Source: CAYURR01 sp964446745
Lineage (GTDB): Bacteria; Bacillota; Clostridia; Lachnospirales; WQUN01
Direction: 5' to 3'
Assembly: GCA_964446745.1 (NCBI GenBank)
Contig: CAYURR010000069.1
Coordinates: 1 to 14,867, forward strand
Length of the DNA: 14,867 bases
Positions 1 through 7,100 of the stretch are shown piece after piece. The position numbers were made by a program, and so were the translations under genes. The notes beneath the pieces are model-generated. The model did no database searches and was not told the DNA's origin. It saw only the letters and a program-made list of their open reading frames with translations. Within the stretch, counting starts at the first letter, position 1; each line of letters starts with the position of its first letter.

Positions 1-188
1 TGATCAAACCACATGTTGCAGCCCTCTACATAAGGTACGTTTGCGAGTATGTCGTTATCGGTTACCTCAATCAGGCCGTCTTGAATATCCTTCGGGTGTA
101 TAAACTTCCAGCTGTCTATGATTCCTGCTTCCTTCATGATGGTTCCGCAAGCTAATCCGTCAAAATCCGATCTTGTCAGCAATCTCAT
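1..188 (-). CDS. DHH-family phosphoesterase (exopolyphosphatase-like), N-terminal part only
   Basis: The first 62 codons of a minus-strand gene that continues past the left edge. The product starts MRLLTRSDFDGLACG. The SDFDGL segment (about residues 7-12) matches the first metal-binding aspartate motif of DHH-superfamily phosphoesterases. The following stretch, with HPKDIQDG and NDILANVPYVEGC, resembles clostridial proteins usually annotated as exopolyphosphatase-like. The DHH signature itself would lie just beyond the edge. The start ATG (186-188) has an AGGAGG ribosome binding site (197-202) eight bases upstream. The gene diverges from the MATE exporter and has its own promoter between them. 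The exact substrate (polyphosphate, nucleotides, small RNA or cyclic dinucleotides) cannot be told from this fragment. Confidence 0.8.
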   Translation of the reverse strand, partial: MRLLTRSDFDGLACGTIMKEAGIIDSWKFIHPKDIQDGLIEVTDNDILANVPYVEGCNMWFD

Positions 189-236
189 ATACTTAGCCTC
201 CTACGTTTCATTTTGTGTTTTTCTCTGTACCATGTT

Positions 237-265
237 ATTATAACAGCATATTTCGAATCTTTCAA
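237..265 (-). promoter_or_regulatory. Sigma-A promoter of the DHH phosphoesterase gene, with overlapping palindrome
   Basis: Read on the minus strand, TTGAAA (260-265) and TATAAT (237-242) are separated by exactly 17 bases, close to the sigma-A consensus. This predicts a leader of about 40 bases before the start at 188. The -10 box lies within a perfect 13-base palindrome, TGTTAT-T-ATAACA (233-245), which could be an operator or could follow from the AT-rich -10 box. On the plus strand a much weaker candidate (TTGTGT at 213-218, TATTAT at 236-241, 17-base spacer) could serve the MATE gene from the same region. Confidence 0.65.
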
Positions 266-301
266 AAAAAATGTCAGCATTATTTGTCAACGGGAGCCTA
301 C

Positions 302-1648
302 ATGAAAACAGACAAACAATTTTTCCAGAAACGCTTGCTATTTCTAACCTTGCCGATGATATGCCAAGAACTCGTCGGTGCGCTCGTCAACATGGTCGAT
401 ACCTTTATGATCGGTAGGCTTGGCTTGCACGAGGTGACATCGGTTGGACTGGCCAATCAGGTATTTTTTATCTTTATGCTCATGATATTCGGTGTGACCA
501 GCGGTTCACAGATATTCATGAGTCAATACTGGGGTAAAAAGGACATACCGAGCATACATAAAACGATGGGTATTAATTACGCATCCGGTGTTGTTGTTGC
601 GTTCGTGTTCGCAATAGCTGCGTTCATCTTTCCTGAGTTTGTGATGAAACTCTACTCAAACAACGATCAGAAGGTCATCGAGCTCGGCTCGTCGTATCTA
701 CGCGTGATTTGCTTTAGCTATGTGATAACGGCGATCGTAGTGTGCACAAATGTCGCACTCAAATCCACAGGTCAGACGCGACTGCCGATGGTAACTACTA
801 TCATTGCGCTGCTGTGTAATGTCACATTGAACTATGTGTTTATTTTCAAATTGAATATGAGTGTCGCGGGTGCGGCTTACGCAACGCTTATATCCCGTAT
901 TGTGGAGCTCGTGTTACAGATCGTATTGGTCAGGGTTATACGCTCGCCGATACTCGCTCCGAATTTTAAGGCCTATATGACTGCGGACTGGGCGTTTGCG
1001 AAGCGTTTCTATGCGATAGCACTGCCTGTAATATTGAACGAGACCACATGGGCGGTTGGTACTACCTTGTATCAGGTCGCGTACAAATTCACCGGTACGG
1101 AGGGTCAGGGTGCTGTTCAGATCGCGGGTACGATCCAGAACCTGTTCAGTGTCGTGGGCTTTTCGGTAGGTACGGGTTGCGGCATCATCATCGCCAATAC
1201 GCTTGGCGCCGGGGAAAAGGAAAAGGCCGTGTACTTCGCGCGGCTGTCTATAAAGTATGTGCTGATATTTTCGGCGGTAATGTGCGCGATGTTGATAAGC
1301 GCCTCGCCGTTTTTGATAAGCCTGTTTAATGTCACTCAGGACGTAAAGGACAGCACCTTTAAGATAATGATTGTGATCTCAGTGTCGATGATTATAAAGA
1401 CATTGAACTATACGACGATCGTAGGTATCCTCCGAAGCGGCGGGGATACCGTGTTCTGTCTAACGCTGGATCTCGCGACGGTATGGCTGGTGGGTATACC
1501 GCTGAGCTTTATCGGCGGTGCGCTGTTGAATCTGCCGATATATTGGGTTGTATTGCTTTCGCAGTCAGAGGAGATCTCGAAGTGCTTGTTTGCGCTTAAG
1601 AGGGTAAAGAGTAATGTGTGGGTGAGGAATTTGGTAGAGAATGGGTAA
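302..1648 (+). CDS. MATE-family multidrug/toxic compound exporter
   Basis: A 448-residue integral membrane antiporter of the MATE family, which expels cationic drugs and metabolites using Na+ or H+ gradients. The product has hydrophobic segments throughout, consistent with 12 helices, and normal family length. The N-terminal half carries the conserved segment NMVDTFMIGRLG (residues 30-41). The second half opens with LPVILNETTW (about residue 241), as expected for the internal duplication. The ATG at 302 is chosen because GGGAG (292-296) lies five bases upstream and the protein then begins MKTDKQFF. An upstream in-frame start would add 29 residues unlike the family. The C-terminal end (LPIYWVVLL, then a basic tail) is typical. 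It may be transcribed with the ATPase gene 46 bases downstream. Substrate unknown. Confidence 0.92.
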   Translation: MKTDKQFFQKRLLFLTLPMICQELVGALVNMVDTFMIGRLGLHEVTSVGLANQVFFIFMLMIFGVTSGSQIFMSQYWGKKDIPSIHKTMGINYASGVVVAFVFAIAAFIFPEFVMKLYSNNDQKVIELGSSYLRVICFSYVITAIVVCTNVALKSTGQTRLPMVTTIIALLCNVTLNYVFIFKLNMSVAGAAYATLISRIVELVLQIVLVRVIRSPILAPNFKAYMTADWAFAKRFYAIALPVILNETTWAVGTTLYQVAYKFTGTEGQGAVQIAGTIQNLFSVVGFSVGTGCGIIIANTLGAGEKEKAVYFARLSIKYVLIFSAVMCAMLISASPFLISLFNVTQDVKDSTFKIMIVISVSMIIKTLNYTTIVGILRSGGDTVFCLTLDLATVWLVGIPLSFIGGALLNLPIYWVVLLSQSEEISKCLFALKRVKSNVWVRNLVENG

Positions 1649-1675
1649 AAGATAGGTAAGAGATGGGAATAATAA
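1596..1675 (+). other. 80-base cytosine-free, purine-rich tract
   Basis: From 1596 to 1675 the plus strand contains no C. The tract covers the last codons of the MATE gene and most of the gap before the ATPase gene. It includes degenerate repeats of roughly 11 bases (AGAATGGGTAA, AAGATAGGTAA, GAGATGGGAAT at about 1637-1670). No convincing promoter or terminator was found in it. Confidence 0.7.
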
Positions 1676-1694
1676 CGACAGGGAGGAGATCGGA

Positions 1695-2957
1695 ATGGAG
1701 CAGAGTGGAAATTTACAAAACTTTATTACAAACATATTTATTGAAAACGTTAGACATTTGAAAGATATCCATATTCCCCTGTCGGAGACCGAGCGGAAAC
1801 ACCTGATATTGACAGGAAAAAACGGCAGCGGCAAGACCAGTGTTCTGGAGGCGATGGATCGGTATCTGTCTATGTATCCGGAGGAGATAACGTATGAAAA
1901 GCTAATGCAGTATATTACAAGCTGTGAGCATCTAATTAATTCCAATCAAGAAGAGAATGAACAACAAAGGCACGAAAAAATAAACCTTGAGAGATGTTTA
2001 GAAGGTTATAAATCTGACCTTAATAAATACACATCAGGGATTAAACTTAATTTTAAAAAAAAATATGAATTTGATATAGTCGAAGCGTACAAAACAGGCT
2101 ATTTTATCTTTGGGTACTATGCTGCACATAGAAACTATAGAGCCGAAGAGCCGATTCACATTGAAAAAGTAAACCTAAACAACAATTACAGAACAGATGA
2201 AAAGCCAAACACCAAACTGATTAAGTATTTACTTGATTTAAAAACAATGCAATTATTTGCTCAAAATGAGGGCGAGCATAATGAGGCAAAAAGGATAAAT
2301 GATTGGTTTATTAATTTTGAGAATCTGTTAAAAGATATATTTAACGACATGCAATTAGAGTTAGTCTTTGACTACAAGAGCTATGCATTTACTATTTCTA
2401 CAACTGGCCGAGAGCCTTTCAGTTTCAATGAAATGTCGAGCGGATACTCGGCGATGCTTGATATAGTAGTAGATTTGATGCTACGTATGGAGAATAAAGT
2501 TAAGGAAATCTACGGTATTCAAGGCATTGTATTAATAGATGAAATCGAAACACATCTGCATATAGATTTACAAAAAAAGATCATGCCGTTTTTAACGAGT
2601 GTGTTTCCAAACATTCAGTTTATAGTAACAACTCACTCCCCATTTGTAATAAGTAGTGCTGAGAATTGTGTGATATACGATCTTGAAAACAACACGCTTG
2701 TCACGGATGATATGTTAAAGGATTATACGCTTTCAGGTATAATAAAGGGTTATTTCGGTGCAGATACTCTGTCTGCGGAATTGAGAAATCGGTTTGAGCG
2801 GTATAAGGTGCTAGTAAATAAACATGAACTAACGGATGACGATTATGCCGAGCTTGCAGATTTGGAGTATTATCTGGATGAGCTGCCGGATTATTTGTCT
2901 CTGGAGTTTTCGTCGGAGTATCAAAGGCTAAAGCTTGAGATGGAGAATAGGGGGTAA
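1695..2957 (+). CDS. ptuA: AAA/ABC-type ATPase, Septu PtuA-like
   Basis: A 420-residue soluble ATPase of the SMC/RecF-like group. Visible motifs: Walker A GKNGSGKT (41-48), a helical charged insert (about 84-112), a degenerate ABC signature around SSGYS (248-252), Walker B IVLIDE (278-283) followed by ETHLH, and an H-loop THSP (313-316). The next gene, 4 bases downstream, encodes an HNH nuclease. That ATPase/HNH order is the layout of Septu anti-phage systems, where PtuA assembles with and controls PtuB. The start ATG is preceded by GGGAGGAG (1681-1688), six bases away. The middle of the gene is AT-rich by hand count (14 G/C of 60 at 2041-2100, 21 of 60 at 1921-1980, against 29 of 60 at 1501-1560), consistent with acquisition by transfer. 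The ATPase class is certain. The Septu assignment is an inference from gene pairing and motifs. No reverse transcriptase lies nearby, so a retron version is not supported. Confidence 0.78.
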   Translation: MEQSGNLQNFITNIFIENVRHLKDIHIPLSETERKHLILTGKNGSGKTSVLEAMDRYLSMYPEEITYEKLMQYITSCEHLINSNQEENEQQRHEKINLERCLEGYKSDLNKYTSGIKLNFKKKYEFDIVEAYKTGYFIFGYYAAHRNYRAEEPIHIEKVNLNNNYRTDEKPNTKLIKYLLDLKTMQLFAQNEGEHNEAKRINDWFINFENLLKDIFNDMQLELVFDYKSYAFTISTTGREPFSFNEMSSGYSAMLDIVVDLMLRMENKVKEIYGIQGIVLIDEIETHLHIDLQKKIMPFLTSVFPNIQFIVTTHSPFVISSAENCVIYDLENNTLVTDDMLKDYTLSGIIKGYFGADTLSAELRNRFERYKVLVNKHELTDDDYAELADLEYYLDELPDYLSLEFSSEYQRLKLEMENRG

Positions 2958-2961
2958 CACA

Positions 2962-3594
2962 GTGATCTTCGTTGAACGCACTCATACAACCCCCGCATCA
3001 CTGGCTATCGAAAGGGAAAAATCTCATGGGGATTATAATCAGCCGGATGTCAAGACCCAACTATACAAGGACTTTCATGATAAGTGTTATATATGTGAAA
3101 TAAAGCCTGTGCAAGACGGGGGGGTAATAGAGCATCTTAAATCGCATAAAGGCAATAGTGAACTCAAATTCGCTTGGACAAATCTGTTTCTGGCATGTGG
3201 GCATTGTAATGGGATAAAGAATTGTGCCGAATACGAAACGGGAGTAATTGATTGCACGGTCACAGACCCGAGCACATTACTGAGTCACGACTTCGATGGC
3301 CATAAGGTAAACGTAATAGCTTTAAACGCCATCTCTGAAAGCGCAAACAAGACCGCTGAACTAATAAATGAATGCTTCAACGGTAAATCCACAGTGACCC
3401 GGGAAAAGGCAGCTACGATAAGAATAGAGGCTTTACAAAACGAAATGACGAAGTTTTACAAGGTGTTGGATAAATACAAAAGCAGTAGAAGCCTGTATTA
3501 TAAGAAGCAAATAAACGCCATGATGCGGTCAGATACTGCGTTCACCGCGTTCAAGAAGGACTACATAAGCAATAATCCAAGCATATTGGCATAG
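2962..3594 (+). CDS. ptuB: HNH endonuclease, Septu PtuB-like
   Basis: A 210-residue nuclease with a zinc-stabilised HNH fold. Cys42-x2-Cys45 and Cys79-x2-Cys82 form the expected zinc knuckle. Between them lie Glu57-His58 (the catalytic histidine position) and WTNL with Asn74. CNGIK follows the second knuckle. This CxxC...EH...NL..C..CN..K order is that of HNH proteins paired with ATPases in Septu and Septu-like retron effectors. The C-terminal half (about 110-210) is helical and basic with no recognised motif. The GTG at 2962 is chosen because AGGGGG (2949-2954) lies seven bases upstream and the protein then begins MIFVERT, a usual opening. A TTG at 2935 would overlap the ATPase gene and lacks support. 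Probable role: DNA cleavage on phage infection, held in check by the ATPase. Confidence 0.8.
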   Translation: MIFVERTHTTPASLAIEREKSHGDYNQPDVKTQLYKDFHDKCYICEIKPVQDGGVIEHLKSHKGNSELKFAWTNLFLACGHCNGIKNCAEYETGVIDCTVTDPSTLLSHDFDGHKVNVIALNAISESANKTAELINECFNGKSTVTREKAATIRIEALQNEMTKFYKVLDKYKSSRSLYYKKQINAMMRSDTAFTAFKKDYISNNPSILA

Positions 3595-3631
3595 GTTGTA
3601 AATGTTATCATTATGGGGAAGGGACGATGTT

Positions 3632-4102
3632 ATGATCACGGGTATTGTTTATTATTCGCTGGACGGCAACACTAAATTTGCAGCCGAGCAGGCCGCTAAG
3701 TACGCGTCGGGTCTAGTTACAGAGCTCAAGATTCAAAAGCCATATCCGGCAAAGGGCTTTAAGAAGATGTTTATCTGCGGTAAAGACGCTATGTTTAAGA
3801 AAACGCCTGAGCTGCAGCCTTACAAGGTCAAGAAAGGTGCGGAGTTGATCATCGTGGCTACCCCTATATGGGCGGGACATATCGCTGCGCCTGTGCGCAC
3901 ATTCTTGACCGAAAATGACTTCTCGGGCAAGAAGCTCGCGCTTTTAACTACATCGATGTCCGGTACCGCAGACAAAACCGAGGCTGATGTCAAGCAACTG
4001 CAACCGAACGCTCAGCTCTTATCCGTATTGAGTATAAATTCAAAGAAAACACAGTCGGAGATTACGGGGCAAATCAGTCAATGGGCGAAGACCCTGTCTT
4101 AA
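3632..4102 (+). CDS. Flavodoxin-family protein
   Basis: A 156-residue small flavoprotein. The phosphate-binding loop of FMN is visible near the N-terminus as SLDGNT (residues 9-14) after a beta strand. A second conserved piece, TPIWAGHIAAPV (77-88), corresponds to the flavin-ring loop of this family. The length matches short flavodoxins. The ATG at 3632 is preferred over an in-frame ATG at 3602 because a purine-rich GGGGAAGGGA (3615-3624) sits seven bases upstream and the N-terminal strand then begins directly. It probably carries electrons or acts as an NAD(P)H-dependent reductase in the cytoplasm. The redox partner is unknown. It follows the HNH gene by 37 bases on the same strand, but nothing suggests it belongs to the defence pair. 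Confidence 0.85.
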   Translation: MITGIVYYSLDGNTKFAAEQAAKYASGLVTELKIQKPYPAKGFKKMFICGKDAMFKKTPELQPYKVKKGAELIIVATPIWAGHIAAPVRTFLTENDFSGKKLALLTTSMSGTADKTEADVKQLQPNAQLLSVLSINSKKTQSEITGQISQWAKTLS

Positions 4103-4121
4103 CATTATATGAGACAGGGTC
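4090..4121. terminator. Hairpin between convergent genes, no T-tract
   Basis: An inverted repeat (ACCCTGTCT at 4091-4099, AGACAGGGT at 4112-4120, extended by a G-C pair at 4090/4121) forms a 10-bp stem with a 12-base loop. The flavodoxin stop codon (4100-4102) lies in the loop. It sits between two converging genes, where a shared terminator is expected. Neither strand has the run of T that intrinsic terminators normally need, so it may only block exonucleases or act with a factor. Confidence 0.45.
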
Positions 4122-4142
4122 GAAATGAGTAAGGATAACCCC

Positions 4143-7100
4143 TTATTTATACCCTTGATACAAAACAAAATCATTCATTTGACTTTCGAAGCCCGCATCC
4201 CGCAGGGCTTTTTTTGCATGCTCCGGATATTGTTTGACGGTGAGACGCTTTTGTGAGCCGTAGAATTTGCGCTGTGCGTAACCCGTCGTAAACAGTTTTA
4301 ATGCCTCGGTCAAGGCGTTATCTTCATCCGTTATCCCATCAAACACCCGTAGCGTTTGGCCTTTGCGTTCAAACACCGCGATAGGTTTGCCGGATTTTAG
4401 TGCGACATAGGTACCTGCAACGCAAATAAAGTCTCTGCCGGGAATGTGTGCAAGCTTTCTGCCCCATGGCTGGTTGGGATCGATCGCGGGCAGCCAGATG
4501 ATATCGTCGGTCGGATGCTCGAGCGTCTGCATGACCGCGTTAAAATCCGTGTCGCGGATAAACTGCGCACCCGAGAGTCCTTCGACGAAATAGCCGCGGC
4601 GTACACGTCCTGTATATTCCCATACGCGAAGGGTCTGCAAAGCCTCGGCCCATGGGATGAATAAGATTGTTTCCTTACAGAGGATTACATTGCGTTCTAA
4701 CGCGCGCTCGATGCGTTCCTCTGCGGACAGGCTCTTGAGTGGGCGTGTGAGCTCCCAACGACCTGTGGTTAAGGCCTTTACACGCATACCGACGCGGCCC
4801 TTTGCAGCTTGCTTTGAGAGCGAACGGGTATCTAATATCTCGGCCGGTTTGCTGCTCGCCTTTGCACTCGGTTTGCAGCTCAGCTCGTCACGGTTACGGA
4901 TCGGTGCGAAGCTATCCGCGTGAACAAGCCCGCGCTCGGCCAATGACATGAACGCAGAGACCAATACATCCCCTTGCAAAAGCCCTGTGAGCATATGCAT
5001 GAAGCTCGCGCCGCGTTTTAATAATGCGTCAAATATAGCCATCTCGTCGGAGGGTTCTTCATTGATGTCCTCGTAGCCAGACGGATATGAAACCTCAGCT
5101 TCCCAGTCGATGTCCTCGTATAGACAAAAACTCAGATCATTACCCGAGAGTTTCCAGAAGACATGTCCCTCTGTCAGTAAGGTATCGAGCATCGTGGGGC
5201 GGTATCCGCTGACACGGGCGGGCAAAATGACATCTTCCCATACATCGGCCTGATATTCCTGATTGCACAGCGCAGTCAGGGCATTTGCAAGCTGTTCGGC
5301 AGCCGGTGCGGAAACCTGGGTTTTTGCGGCTAAAAGAGCCGCATAGTGCTCGGGCGGCTGTGTCTTTATCATTGCGCGGCGGCTTTTTACGGTCTCGCGA
5401 CGTGCGCGCTCGTAAAGCTCCGCGTGATAGTAGATGCCGGGGGCATCCGGCACAAACACACTGGATTTATCTGCACATAAAGCATCTAGGATGGCTTTCG
5501 TGGTCTCTAAAGGCCATATATATCGAGCGGAGATGGTTTCGATAGTCTGTGCACCGCGATAGCGTAGCACCCTGCGCACGATGCGTTTTCTGGTCTCGAA
5601 ACATGTGGCGTCACCTTCGGAGGCACCTGTTTCGTTGCCGGTCGATGTGCTTTCGAGAGCGGTTCTATATTCCTCTGCTTGTTCTGCGGCTATCCATAGT
5701 CCGGGTTCAATATATAATGCTCTGTTTTGCCCGGCGAGCGTAGTCAGCCAATCGATCACAGAGTCGCCAACGGTTTTACGTTCGTCCTCAAGTTCAGAAA
5801 GTTCCGGTTCGCCGCATAGATCGCCCTCGATCATAAGCAGTGTGTGTAAGGCATCCGGATCCTGAGGGCTGCGTAAACGCTCCGAGACCTTTAGTATATG
5901 CTCCGGGTCCGGTGTTAGCAGGTCGGTGCGCCCATCGAGATCCTCTATACCGGTCTGTGTGGCGGCTTGTATCTTTGAAGTGGTCGGAAAGTAGGTATAC
6001 AACAGATCGGTTTCGGCCTGATAGGTAAACGGCAAGGACATAGGGGACGGAGACTCTGTAAATACCTCGCGTATCTGTATGGCTCCGGTCTGTATGCCGT
6101 TTAAAACATATTCAAGGCCGTGCAGATCCCAGTAATCCTCTATACATTCGCGGCGCGTTTCGATCATGAGCGGATGATCCTTAATACGCACGACATTGTC
6201 GAGCATTTCGGCAGCACGCAGGCGTTGCACCCAGAGCGGCACGCGCTTGGCCTTGCGCACACCCATCATCAGTGCACGCCCGGAATTGTAACGGAACGCC
6301 ATGTTGAATAGTTGTGTGCTGGGCAGTAACGCCTCGAGAATCGAACGTGCTGTCTCGGGATTGATGGCCTTCAGAAAGCCCTGTGGTATCGGCGAGACAC
6401 CAAACGGGAATAGCAGAAACCCTTCCTCGGCATCGTAGACGTTTACATCCATATGCGTAAGCTGTTTTACGGTGTGGGAAGCCAGCAGGGCTAATGGGGC
6501 ATTGACCTTGCGCCCAAACATCGAGTGGACCATGACTTGATTGTCTCCGGCCTCATCGTTGAAATGCTCGACAACGATCGTGCGGTCGTCGGGCAAAATA
6601 CCCGTGGCGCGGATCTGGGATTCCAGAAAGCCCTTTGCGAGATTTACCGAGGTTTCGTCGAGGCAATACCGCTCGAGGGTGTGTTCGAGATCATCAGCGA
6701 TTATAGCGTCGTAGATCTCACGCATTGCGCGGCCAAATTGTAATCCGGTCTCGAGCGGTCGACCGGCCTTTGCGGCCTTCCAAAAAGGCGGTAATGCACC
6801 GGCGGCGTTGGTCTGGGTCACGATGACCTCGTCCTTACGTATCGAGACGATCTTCCACGCGAATGAACCGAGCAGGAATTTATATCCCTCGCGGGTCTCA
6901 AATACGAATTCCTCGTCGAGCTCACCGAGCTTTGTACCGTTTTCAAGCCGCACCGCGAACTGTCCGGTATCGGGTATCGTACCGCCGCTCGAGACCGCTA
7001 GCATACGGCTGTATGTGTCACCGGCAACGCGTTCATTGATTCGGTCGTAAAGGATGCGCGGACGCACGGGGATATCGCGGTCGTGTTCATAATCCCCGGC

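Noticed and set aside
215..301. Longer MATE protein starting at an upstream in-frame codon
   Set aside because: The extra 29 residues do not resemble the family and no ribosome binding site precedes that codon, while the ATG at 302 has one.
1565..1945. 126-residue minus-strand frame across the MATE end and ATPase start
   Set aside because: It lies opposite two well-supported genes and owes its length to the C-free tract. No start signal or known family.
1649..3631. Retron, Gabija or PARIS system
   Set aside because: No reverse transcriptase or ncRNA for a retron. The partner is an HNH protein, not a UvrD-like helicase (Gabija) or TOPRIM protein (PARIS).
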